Assembly (NCBI GenBank): GCA_022925895.1
Contig: JAKSYS010000220.1
Span: forward strand, 1 to 64,000
Source: Fragilaria crotonensis
Lineage: Eukaryota; Bacillariophyta; Fragilariophyceae; Fragilariales; Fragilariaceae
Direction: 5' to 3'
DNA length: 64,000 nt
This document shows, piece after piece, positions 47,038-57,520 of the stretch; the first letter of the stretch is position 1; each line of letters starts with the position of its first letter. Made by a program: the position numbers and the translations under genes. The notes under the pieces were generated by a model that saw nothing but the letters and a program-made list of their open reading frames with translations, did no database searches and was not told the origin of the DNA.

Positions 47038-48076
47038 AGATGTCGATTTTGGACATCAGTGCTGGCATCCGTATGAATGGAATCAACATCAATAAATTTA
47101 CAACTGTTGTTGTCATTGTCATCACCGTCGTTATATTTCGAATCGATGCACGCGTGGCAGTTGTATCCACATCGGCAGGGATGTGCAACGGAGTGACATC
47201 CTCAACACCATACTCGCTCACAATAGTCGTTCCTCGCAGACTCGGAAAACAATCTCGAACAACTTTGCTGGTGGGTTCATGGTTTGGTTCGTTACTACGG
47301 TTGTGTTGAGAACCCATGAAATGGTTGCCCAACTTGAACCTCAGTTCCGTGACATGTTCCTTACTGAATGCGTCCCTGTCAATAGTCTTTCCGTCAAGTA
47401 TGTGCAATACGACCCCAACACAAAATAATCCGCAATCAATTCCATTGAGTTGCTGTGGACACTCCTGGTATTTGAGCTTCTCAAGTACTTCATAATGCGC
47501 GCGTTGCAAATGATTGTGTTCGGGTCTATGCAACACGAAATTACACAAGAAGTCATTCACTTCTGCCACAATTTCTGATGAGTCTGAAGGAAGATTTGCG
47601 GACGCTCTTGTGGAGCGTCGCAAAGAATCGTAGAAGTGAACATTGATGAAGAAGTCAGGGCAGGCCTGGTTGAAATCGACAACAAAGACAAAGAAATGCA
47701 CGTCCTCAACAACGGGGACGATGAGCCTGTTCACACAGTCATTGTGCAAGTCAAAAACGTGTTCGAGACGAGAACGAATCTTTGCAATTTTCTTTTCCTT
47801 GTACGTAGATGTTCCACCAGTCGTATCTTCAAACAAGGCATTGTTTGCAGCCATGTATGAGCGCACAGCAAGAGACCCAAGAAGAACTTTATCAGAAGAC
47901 TTTGCTGCCGGTGGTGGTGCAGCGCGCTGGATGAGGCAGTTTAGGAGTCGGGTATTCAACATTCTTCCATGTATGAGCGCACCCACATCTTGTCTTATTA
48001 CACGCTCCTGCACGCCATACCGCGGATCACCAGGAAAGTGTGTCTGCTGGTTCTTTTTTGGCTTCTTCCTCACCAT
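46961..48076 (-). CDS. Ulp1-like cysteine protease (C48 family) carried by MULE-1
   Basis: A 371-codon frame. IRQDVGALIHGRMLNTRLLN matches the substrate-binding start of Ulp1 (L-x3-WLND-like). The catalytic set is visible: His127 in EDVHFFVFVVDF, Asp150 in FINVHFYDSL, Gln208 or 209 and Cys215 in CPQQLNGIDCGLFCVGV. Ulp1/SENP proteases remove SUMO or related modifiers. In plant Mutator elements such genes are thought to help the transposon evade host control, but their role is unproven. Here all catalytic residues are kept, so the protease domain was under selection until recently. The C-terminal 60 residues look like an out-of-frame tail. Confidence 0.82.
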   Translation of the reverse strand: MVRKKPKKNQQTHFPGDPRYGVQERVIRQDVGALIHGRMLNTRLLNCLIQRAAPPPAAKSSDKVLLGSLAVRSYMAANNALFEDTTGGTSTYKEKKIAKIRSRLEHVFDLHNDCVNRLIVPVVEDVHFFVFVVDFNQACPDFFINVHFYDSLRRSTRASANLPSDSSEIVAEVNDFLCNFVLHRPEHNHLQRAHYEVLEKLKYQECPQQLNGIDCGLFCVGVVLHILDGKTIDRDAFSKEHVTELRFKLGNHFMGSQHNRSNEPNHEPTSKVVRDCFPSLRGTTIVSEYGVEDVTPLHIPADVDTTATRASIRNITTVMTMTTTVVNLLMLIPFIRMPALMSKIDICGISSGNSYKDEDCGFHVLHFNRCV

Positions 48077-48346
48077 TGTTTTGCTTGAGGCACATGAGTC
48101 CGGTCCGAGTTACCCTGAAGGTTACCTTAGCTTTGTTGTGTTGTGTCATGCGACGAAACAATGTAGTGCATCCGGGCGTAGCATTGGTATTTCCCGCGCA
48201 AACCAAACACGTATTTTAGTGATACACTGTTTTGAAAATCCTGGTTATTGCGTACGTTATCCTACGGTGTTATTGAAAAATGGAAAGACAACAGGTGTTT
48301 TTGAGAATTACAATCCACCGAAACCTGTTTTACTATTTCACTTATC

Positions 48347-48610
48347 AATAACACCGTCTAAGTTTTACACTAATTACAATAACACCTTTTAAGATTTCGC
48401 ATTATTACAATAACACCGTCTAAGTTTTACACTAATTACAATAACACCTTTTAAGATTTCGCATTATTACAATAACACCGTCTAAGTTTTACACTAATTA
48501 CAATAACACCTTTTAAGATTTCGCATTATTACAATAACACCGTCTAAGTTTTACACTAATTACAATAACACCTTTTAAGATTTCGCATTATTACAATAAC
48601 ACCGTTTGCA
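48347..48610. repeat. 62-bp tandem array in MULE-1
   Basis: About four units of 62 bp; AATAACACCGTCTAAG recurs at 48347, 48409, 48471 and 48533, with a fifth start at 48595. A related block, GGTGTTATTGAAAAATGG, flanks the array at about 48268, 48629 and 48662 and is partly inverse to the AATAACACC start. The array lies between the two leftward coding blocks. Confidence 0.92.
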
Positions 48611-48716
48611 GCTTGTAAGGACATAGGTGTTATTGAAAAATGGAAAGATAACACATGTTCTCTGGTGTTATTGAAAAATGGAAAGATAACACGTGTTTCT
48701 GAGAATTCCCCTTCAA

Positions 48717-50683
48717 TTATTGCAGGACTCCAGCCTGAAGTACCCTGAACTTTGCTGCAGTAAAGGAGCCGAACAATAAGTTTTGCTCCTCAACATTGCT
48801 TGCACTCGGCTCACAGAGCGACGTACAGTGCCTAAGCACCCTCCCGTCCCAACTTATTGCCACGCCATGGGTAAGCTTCACAGCGAGTCCATGAAAGTTA
48901 TTCCCGGCCTCGTCAACCCCAACCACATTGGGCATTACAAAATACCAATTTTAGCTGCACCCGGAATCGTTTCGGTCCAAACGCTGAACCCAGGTGAGGC
49001 ATCCCAAACATCAAAATGGGAAGCGTTCATGAGGTTGACACTCATGTCAATGGAGAAGCCCACACGAAGAAAGTGGCCATCGCCATCCATGGGTGGAACT
49101 GGGGGGATGCCTGAATTGGCCTCTAGCTCTTGGATCATCGTGAGAACGTCAGGAAACAATGCCTCCCCACAATCGAAAGACTCTGAACGAACTCTCGCAG
49201 AACTGGCTCGGGGACCAACAAATTGGTTGTGTACGCACTCATTCCCACCCCATCACGGTGAATGCGAGTCCCAATTGGATGCATCGCACCGAAGTCCCCC
49301 CTCGAATTCCTTGCCTTTCCATCCGGACGTTTATTCGCCACCATGGTGTTGTGCAAGTTAATCTTGTCCAATGCCCCACTCAGCGCGGCCTTGGTTGCAC
49401 AATCAGGGGATGACAGGACGTTCCTGATCAGAATCAACGTCTTCCGGCTTTTCAGGCGGCACGAGTATGCAAGCTCAACAATGAAGTCCACAACCGGGGT
49501 GACGGTTGGGTCCACAACACAGCATGTTGCCGGAATACGAAAGTGGTGACATCCCTTAGCATAATGCCCACCCCCATCGCGTGCGGCGTTGGATTCCGCG
49601 AGGCGTACGTTGAAAATATACGCCCGATCAGCAGGCGACCAATCGGAATGGTGGCCATCAAACACGTCGGGAGGCATTGCTGGACCATCAGCATCACTCA
49701 GCTGTCTCCCGGAACGGATCAGCCTCGTGGGCAGGAGCCGACACCCATGTTAAGGGACACCCTCCATGCCGAAATGTTCCCGCCACTGGCATCATGCAAG
49801 CACCTCACATACCCTCCATCCCCAAATTTGCCATCCCTCATCAATCGTAACCAACTCATGTCGTGGGGATTAAGTGATTTCCGCTCCTGTCCGGCAGTTA
49901 TGTCTTGGCGCCTCTCCCTAGCACAATAAAAATGCCCCACAGACGGGATGACGGCAATCACAGTTCGAAACTCCCCATCCGCCTTGGTGTCGAGACGATG
50001 CACATCGCGGCTCCGAACGGGGACCACGGCTCCACCCCTAACGGCGGAAGCAAGATCGACGGGCGTCAATGCTCGATTCAAGACGACATCCATCAGAATG
50101 AATTCTTGCTGAAACGAGCTTACAGAGCCGGATGGACGGAAGACATCGTCCTCACGAAGGGATTCCAATTGCTGTATTTGGAAACGCGGATAGCCACCAC
50201 CCATAATCCCAACACCTCTTGCAGCCCATCCGCAATCCACCGAATGGGAGTGTAGCAAATCGTGGGCTCGACATGTTTCGCACTTTCGGCTTCGTTTTTA
50301 ACGCATGTCGAGAAGAACTCATCGAAACCCCCCCTCAAGTCCCCCGGCAAACACTTCAGAAGGACATCCAGCACTTGTAACTGTGAGGGGACGCGTTTCC
50401 GAACGGACCGAATTTTCGGTTTCCTACCCTTCCGACCTCTCCGATGTTTTCCGGCATGATGATGCGATTGCACAGGGTTAACAGCAGGGACAGGAACGCC
50501 AACATTTGCTGCCTGCCCGGAAGCCACAACCCTAGTAGGCGTGCACCCGAGATTAAGAATGGAGGAGCGACATGGATTCGTCAGCACCCTCGTGGCCAAC
50601 ACGTCGTTTGCGGCATTCCTCGGGAACAATCCCGCAACAACACCACTTACAACATGATCATCGACAGCGCTATCCGTCATCAC
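48717..50683 (-). pseudogene. Cargo gene with 2-oxoglutarate/Fe(II) dioxygenase-like C-terminus (MULE-1)
   Basis: A coding-like stretch of about 650 codons on the minus strand, in at least four frame segments (50683-50120, 50258-49719, 49677-49135, 49159-48717). The N-terminal part has a basic patch (KHRRGRKGRKPKIRSVRKR). The C-terminal part reads GFSIDMSVNLMNASHFDVWD, then GFSVWTETIPG, FVMPNVVGVDEAG, GLAVKLTHGVAISWDGRVLR and HCTSL. SHFD fits the HxD iron ligand and LRHCTS the distal His of a double-stranded beta-helix oxygenase. Such enzymes, including the TET/JBP type, occur as transposon cargo in fungi and algae. The assignment rests on motifs only. Frame changes look like single-base events. 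Confidence 0.5.
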
Positions 50684-50760
50684 AAAAGATGAGGCTGCAC
50701 GAGGCTGCTACCGGTTCGGGCGGAAAAACGAACAATCCCTGGCAACCCACTCCGCAGTTG

Positions 50761-51412
50761 TGGCAGAGCGTGATCGATCGGGAAAGCAAGCTGTCACGTC
50801 CAAGGGTGCTGCCGGTTCGTACGAAAAAACAAGCAATCCCTGACGACCCACTCCACAGTTATGGCAGAGCGTGATCGATCGGAAAGCAAGCTGTCACGTC
50901 AAAGGTGCTGCCGGTTCGTACGAAAAAACAAGCAATCCCTGACGACCCACTCCACAGTTATGGCAGAGCGTGATCGATCGGAAAGCAAGCTGTCACGTCC
51001 AAGGGTGCTGCCGGTTCGTACGAAAAAACAAGCAATCCCTGACGACCCACTCCACAGTTATGGCAGAGCGTGATCGATCGGGAAAGCAAGCTGTCACGTC
51101 CAAGGGTGCTGCCGGTTCGTACGAAAAACAAGCAATCCCTGACGACCCACTCCACAGTTATGGCAGAGCGTGATCGATCGGGAAAGCAAGCTGTCACGTC
51201 CAAGGGTGCTGCCGGTTCGTACGAAAAACAAGCAATCCCTGACGACCCACTCCACAGTTATGGCAGAGCGTGATCGATCGGGAAAGCAAGCTGTCACGTC
51301 CAAGGGTGCCGCCGGTTCGTACGAAAAAACAAGCAATCCTTGACGACCCACTCCACAGTTATGGCAGAGCGTGATCGATCGGGAAAGCAAGCTGTCACGT
51401 CCAAGGGTGCTA
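50761..51412. repeat. 100-bp minisatellite near the right end of MULE-1
   Basis: About seven units of 99-101 bp; TGGCAGAGCGTGATCGATCG recurs at 50761, 50862, 50961, 51061, 51161, 51261 and 51362. Copies are nearly the same and differ mainly in A- and G-run lengths. Each has the palindromic core GATCGATC. The array gives rise to spurious repeated open frames on both strands. Confidence 0.93.
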
Positions 51413-52192
51413 CAGGCGGCAGATCCTTCAATTGCTTGTACAGAAACGACAAGGAGGGTGCTTGTTTGGTGGGTCACGACAAAGGATGATCAACAGCAGA
51501 AGCAATAACAATGAGGTATCGTAGTGTTTCAGGCAAAAATGAAATGAAATGAATGTCAGATCAGCAATGCAAAATCTCACGAAATAGATGTATCGATATA
51601 CAGATATACACATCGTGATACATGTATTGAGTTGGATGGGGAACAATGCCGATTTGGCTGGCGCGCAATGCCGGTTTGAATGTTACACATACAAATTTTT
51701 TGATTTTTGTTTTCGACGGATGAGCAAGATTCCTATGATGTCACGATGACGAAAAATAGGTGACAGTTAATCGGATCCCAAGTAGTGCGTGGCTGCCTCA
51801 CTGCCTTCTGCCTTCCTCCGTTCGGCGTCATCGGCGAGTACATACATACTGTACATACTGAAGAGGAGAACGTAGTATGTATGTAGTGCTGGTACTTGTA
51901 CCAAGTACAAATCCGATTAAATGTCATTCAAGTGACGTCGGCATACGACACGCCATTTGGGGACCTCGTTTAGAATTTGCTTCCATTTGGAAGTCTCGTA
52001 CACGAGGAATCTCAAAGAATTACTTTTTTCATTTTTTGCCAAAAGCATTGGTGTCGCCGGCCGTCCTCTGTTCTTTCAAATTTGAAATGAAAGACATCGG
52101 CCGGCGGCGTTTTCAATGCTACCAACGTCATTCGTTTCAATTCGTTTGTACCACTCGCTCGTATATAAATTTGCTTCGTTGTTTGCACCACC

Positions 52193-55100
52193 ATGGAACC
52201 ATCTCTGGAAGCCCATAGCTCTGCAAAGGTGACAAGGCATTTGCAAGATGCTTTGGATTCAGCATCATTGCAAATGAATGATTGGACCACTGCTCTTCCT
52301 TTCAAAGTACGACAGCCAACCTGTAACGATGCAGAGAGTCTTTGTGTCAACATTCTCGATTACGTGAACCCAATTTACCGCAACTATAAGCTTTACTTCA
52401 GTGCAAGGTACAATCATTCAGACTCTCCATCATTCAGTCATGGAGACAAAGGCTGGAAAGAGCTCTTGAATGACCTTGAGCGTGCAGGCATGGAAGAGGC
52501 TGGGTTAAACCTAATCAGCAATGGCGGCCACTGCGATACCCGTTGGATAGTTTGTGGTCAAGGATTCAAAAGATATCAGGGTACAAAACAGCATGAGCAC
52601 AGTCCCAGTAAGCAGAACTATCGGTGCGAAACCCTCCATTCTGATCGCAAGAATTCTAGAGGTCAGGTTGGCATGAAGATGCCTCGGAAGACTCGGACAA
52701 AGCGAACACTTGATCTTACATGTCGATGCCCCTTTCGTTTTGTTGTAAAGGTGGACCATTTTGGATTCTATCTCCTTGGGGGTAGAGGCAATGCTAAGCA
52801 TTGTTACCACCCAAAGTTGACTCGGGGTGAGTGTGCTGTCCCCACGCGTCTGATTTGTCCTGAGGAGAAGGATGTCATGGTTTCCATTGGTACTGCCAAA
52901 GCAAATGATGGCGTTGGCAGAAATGTTCATTTCAGTCGAAGTGGTAATGTCATTCCTCGAAGTCAAGTGCGCTACATAAATGGTTTTCAAAACGCAGCAA
53001 ACAATCCTGAACATGATAATGTACGTCGATTGGAACCTGGTGTGAGTTCAGTGGACAAGCTTCTTAAGTCTTTCAGGAAAAGAAATTTGACCATTGCGTT
53101 TTGTTCCATCACGTCAGCCAAAGAAGTCAATGTCATGACGAAGGTGATGTGCACAGAAGAATTGCTGGTTCGTTGGTGGTTCCGAGAGGTGTTGATGACG
53201 TGGTGCTCAATGAGCATCATGTTGTCACTGGTAATGATGGAATTTGTCCGACATTTACATCATCTCCTCCACTGCAAGTGCTCACATTTCCTGACACTGA
53301 GGTCGGTGACATGCAGTTGTTTGCCAAACAACACAGGTTGTCTCTTTTAGTGGACGACAAACAGGATTTAATGATGGGGTGTGCATGGACGACACCACCT
53401 GAACAGCGATTGTTCAGAATGTTCAGTGACGTTCTGCACATTGATTGTACTGCAGATACAAATATTGAATCTCGCCCATTTCTATCTGTAACTGGTCGTG
53501 ACTCAAATGGTCACATGTTCTCTGTCATTCGTGCTTTTCTCCCCAATGAAAGGGCATGGGTATTCCGCTGGATATTCCAAACTGTGATGCCTGCATTGTT
53601 GGGCAAGGATTACATCGGCAGAGTGAACGTCATAATCACTGATGGTGACGCATGTGAAACATCACAGTTGGATATAGCCATTACAAAACATTTCCCAAAT
53701 GTCTGTCGTGTGCGATGTGGGTGGCATATTGTTGACCGTGGTTGGAGAAAACATTGTCCTGGTACCCGATCGGTGTCCTTGCCAAATCAAGCTGCATTTG
53801 CCTCAATTTCCAATCAGATAAAAGCCTGGATTTACAGCTGGATGTCTCCACGTTGTGAAACTGAGGAAGAGTACAAGATTTCGAAGTCGCTTCTATGTGC
53901 TTACCTGCGCCACTCTGATTTCCTTCGTGTTGCCAGTGAGGCTGTTGCTGATCAAATTGGGACTTTTATCCGTGAACATATTGAGCCACATGAGGCTTTT
54001 TATTGTTTTCATAAGCGACGCCATGTTCGTCACTTTGACACCTACACAAACTCGGCACATGAGGGGACAAACAATGGCGTGAAGTCAGCAGCTGCACCCA
54101 TTCTACCTCAGCATTCTTTGGATCGATCTGCTTCAATCCTGAACCAAAATGCTCTGATAAAGGCAAATGCTAATTCTATCCAGTCCGCAAAGGTTATTTC
54201 GACAAATGCCCTCTGGTCAAAACTTCCAACTGCACAAAAGTTGACACATAAGGGTGAGGGTCTCATCACTGCACAATGGAAGATGCGAAACAATTATGTT
54301 TCTCAAAGGGTTGGAGATACATCCTGGCACGTCGCTTTGAAGTATAGGGAGAATCGGGATCCGCCTGGCCTTATACCCAATTTCTCCAGGGTGAGAAAGG
54401 TCTCCATCACGGATGACCGAATTCTTTTGTGCTCATGCCTGCATTTTGAGCGGGTTGGTATTCCGTGTCGTCACCAAATGCATATACTGGTGTCGCTTCA
54501 TGAAGGCTATGCGGGTATCACTCACCACGATGTTTCTGTTACTTGGTGGAATGAGTTTGCCAGGTATGCGTTCTCCTCTGACCACGAGTGCAAAGTTATT
54601 TCTTCCCTCTACCAGAAGTTGCTTTTCAATGACATATGTGGACCTTCCATTCCAAACGACATTGACCTTCCACCCCTTGTACAGCAAGTTGTTGATCCCT
54701 CCCTTGTCGTCAAACCTGCCAGAGAAACATGTCAAAACTATGACGTTCAAACCATTAACTCTTCAATGAAGAGCTTGCATTTTTGTGGGTCCAAACAGGG
54801 ATCAACATCTGACGATGATCCCCTCCTGATGTCGTACGTTGATGACGACAATGAGAGTCTCAACTTTGGTCCTTGCAACACGCAACAAGAAACCAATAAA
54901 TACAGTACTGATGATTGTGTGTTAGTCTTCCCTGCAGTTGACGCCAACTCCCATGATGAGACGATGAACAAGAATTCTCCATATAACGTTCTCTTCCCCC
55001 TTCTGAAGGAGCTTACATCCATCCTAGAAGGAAACTGTTCTGTTGATAGCTTATCACATTACAAGGACATGCTATCAAATGCAATTGCAAACGAAAAGAG

Positions 55101-55215
55101 GAAGTTATTAGAGAGGTCAAAAGGGTCGTCATCTGGACAACCAAGTGGGAAAATGGTCTCATCTGGTGTCCAGTCTAACAAAAGACACCGAAGTCATGGT
55201 ACACGGCACATGTAG
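52193..55215 (+). CDS. MULE-2 transposase (FAR1-like, MULE and SWIM domains), one frame break
   Basis: About 1,007 codons from MEPSLEAHSS. FAR1-like zinc fold: WIVCGQGFKRYQGTK, CRCPFRFVVKV, KHCYHPK. Catalytic core: VLHIDCTADTN, VIITDGDACETSQ, CGWHIVDRGW, CETEEEYKI, SAHEGTNNGVKSA. SWIM finger: CSCLHFERVGIPCRHQMHI. The tail has acidic and Ser-rich parts. The frame changes once, near 53088 in an A-rich stretch; the frame 52193-53350 continues as 53101-55215. With one more A the gene would be open throughout, so this copy may be functional in the organism. The protein is a clear paralogue of the MULE-1 transposase. Confidence 0.87.
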
Positions 55216-55370
55216 ATTGATAACGAGTAAACGGCTATTTGTTAAACAGATGTTCCACGGCAGAGAAAAAAATGAGCTAATGAAGGCAAACCAGGTAGCA
55301 AAAGGAAGAATGGTATCGTCAAGTGTGAATGTAACGAGGATATGTCCAACGACCGTGCAGAAAGATAACA

Positions 55371-55757
55371 TGGGTTTTTGCAAACAGCGTGAAGTATACA
55401 TAAAAACATAACGTGGGTTTTTGCAAACATCGTGAAGTATACATAAAAACATAACGTGGGTTTTTGCAAACAGCATGAAGTATATGTAAAAAATAACGTG
55501 GGTTTTTGCAAACAGCATGAAGTATATGTAAAAACATAACGTGGGTTTTTGCAAACAGCGTGAAGTATACATAAAAACATAACGTGGGTTTTTGCACACA
55601 TCGTGAAGTATACATAAAAACATAACGTGGGTTTTTGCAAACAGCATGAAGTATATGTAAAAAGATAATGTGGGTTTTTGCAAACAGCGTGAAGTATATG
55701 TAAAAAGATAACGTGGGTTTTTGCAAACAGCGTGAAGTATATGTAAAAAGATAATGT
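55371..55757. repeat. 43-bp tandem array in MULE-2
   Basis: About nine units of 43 bp, each containing GTGGGTTTTTGCAAACA and GTGAAGTATA. Copies differ at few sites. The unit is followed, in inverted orientation, by the 62-bp array that starts at 55773. Confidence 0.92.
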
Positions 55758-55772
55758 GGGTTTTCACTGTTT

Positions 55773-56050
55773 GCAAAAACCCACGTTATCTTTTTGCACG
55801 GTCGTTGGACGTATCCTCGTTTCACGCGCTGTTTGCAAAAACCCACGTTATCTTTTTGCACGGTCGTTGGACATATCCTCGTTTCACGCGCTGTTTGCAA
55901 AAACCCACGTTATCTTTTTGCATGGTCGTTGGACATATCCTCATTACAAGCGCTGTTTGCAAAAACCCACGTTATCTTTTTGCACGTTGGACAAATCCTC
56001 TTTGTTCATCACCATGTTGCAAAAACCCACCCACGTTATCTTTCTGCATG
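55773..56050. repeat. 62-bp tandem array in inverted orientation to the 43-bp array
   Basis: Units starting GCAAAAACCCACGTTATC recur at 55773, 55835, 55897 and 55959, ending near 56050. The GCAAAAACCCAC core is the reverse complement of the core of the 43-bp array. The segment GGTCGTTGGACATATCCTCG also has an inverse copy at about 55336-55358, left of that array. The two arrays can therefore form a very large hairpin. Confidence 0.9.
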
Positions 56051-56096
56051 CTTGTTGCACTAAACTTTTTTCTATGGTTTTTGGAAATATAATTGC

Positions 56097-57520
56097 GTCA
56101 GCGCAGCGTCGCAACTGGTGTCGGTTCGACGGTTCCTCGTCGCGAGCGCAAACTCCTCCACCGAACCAAAATTGCGAGCGCAACCACCACTCCTGATGTA
56201 TGACAGGTAGTGGCTATCGCAGCGTCGCAACTGGTGTCGGTTCGGCGGTTCCTCGTCGCGAGCGCAAACTGCTCCACCGCACCAAAAATGCAAGCGCAAC
56301 CACCACTCCTGATGTATGACAGGTAGTGGCTATCGCAGCGTTGCAACTGGTGTCGGTTCGGCGGTTCCTCGTCGCGAGCGCAAACTCCTCCACCGCGCCA
56401 AAAATGCAAGCGCAACCACCACTCCTGATGTATGACAGGTAGTGGCTATCGCAGCGTTGCAACTGGTGTCGGTTCGGCGGTTCCTCGTCGCGAGCGCAAA
56501 CTCCTCCACCGAACCAAAAATGCAAGCGCAACCACCACTCCTGATGTATGACAGGTAGTGGCTATCGCAGCGTCGCAACTGGTGTCGGTTCGGCAGTAAC
56601 TCGTTGCGAGCGCAAACTCCACCACCGAACCAAAATTGCGAGCGCAACCACCACTCCTGATGTATGACAGGTAGTGGCTATCGCAGCGTCACAACTGGTG
56701 TCGGTTCGGCGGTTCCTCGTTGCGAGCGCAAACTGCTCCACCGCACCAAAAATGCAAGCGCAACCACCACTCCTGATGTATGACAGGTAGTGGCTATCGC
56801 AGCGTTGCAACTGGTGTCGGTTCGGCGGTTCCTCGTCGCGAGCGCAAACTCCTCCACCGAACCAAAAATGCAAGCGCAACCACCACTCCTGATGTATGAC
56901 AGGTAGTGGCTATCGCAGCGTCGCAACTGGTGTCGGTTCGGCAGTAACTCGTTGCGAGCGCAAACTCCACCACCGAACCAAAATTGCGAGCGCAACCACC
57001 ACTCCTGATGTATGACAGGTAGTGGCTATCGCAGCGTCACAACTGGTGTCGGTTCGGCGGTTCCTCGTTGCGAGCGCAAACTGCTCCACCGCACCAAAAA
57101 TGCAAGCGCAACCACCACTCCTGATGTATGACAGGTAGTGGCTATCGCAGCGTCGCAACTGGTGTCGGTTCGGCAGTAACTCGTTGCGAGCGCAAACTCC
57201 ACCACCGAACCAAAATTGCGAGCGCAACCACCACTCCTGATGTATGACAGGTAGTGGCTATCGCAGCGTCACAACTGGTGTCGGTTCGGCGGTAACTCGT
57301 TGCGAGCGCAAACTCCACCACCGAACCAAAATTGCGAGCAACCACCACTCCTGATGTATGACAGGTAGTGGCTATCGCAGCGTCACAACTGGTGTCGGTT
57401 CGGCGGTTCCTCGTTGCGAGCGCAAACTGCTCCACCGCACCAAAAATGCAAGCGCAACCACCACTCCTGATGTATGACAGGTAGTGGCTATCGCAGCGTC
57501 GCAACTGGTGTCGGTTCGGC
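56097..57520. repeat. 116-bp satellite array in MULE-2
   Basis: About 12 units of 116 bp, each with GATGTATGACAGGTAGTGGC and GAGCGCAACCACCACTCC. Variants (GCGTCGCAAC or GCGTCACAAC; CGGTTCCTCG or CAGTAACTCG) alternate, suggesting a 232-bp higher-order unit in the right half. Since 116 is not divisible by three, the 105-codon antisense frames step through frames; they are repeat artefacts. Confidence 0.95.

Larger units (their letters stand above)
42755..51778. mobile_element. MULE-1: 9-kb Mutator-like element with Ulp1 and dioxygenase-like cargo
   Basis: Perfect 36-bp inverted repeats (42755-42790 and 51743-51778) begin GGATCCGATTAACTG. Inside, a MULE transposase reads rightward. Two other coding blocks read leftward: a Ulp1-like protease with a MuDR-type DNA-binding/zinc-knuckle part, and a 2-kb block ending in a dioxygenase-like domain. 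Two minisatellites lie between and after them. Ulp1-bearing Mutator elements are known from plants (Kaonashi/KI type); the added dioxygenase-like gene is not something I know from MULEs. No target duplication was recognised. All three coding blocks carry a few single-base breaks. Confidence 0.82.

Noticed and set aside
48347-48610. CRISPR-like array
   Set aside because: Units are directly contiguous 62-bp tandem repeats without unique spacers, in a eukaryotic transposon.
55159-55900. Cys- and Phe-rich antisense proteins (repeated LFAKTH)
   Set aside because: They are translations of the 43-bp tandem array.
56098-57504. Series of 105-codon antisense proteins
   Set aside because: They step by 116 bp through all frames and are artefacts of the satellite.
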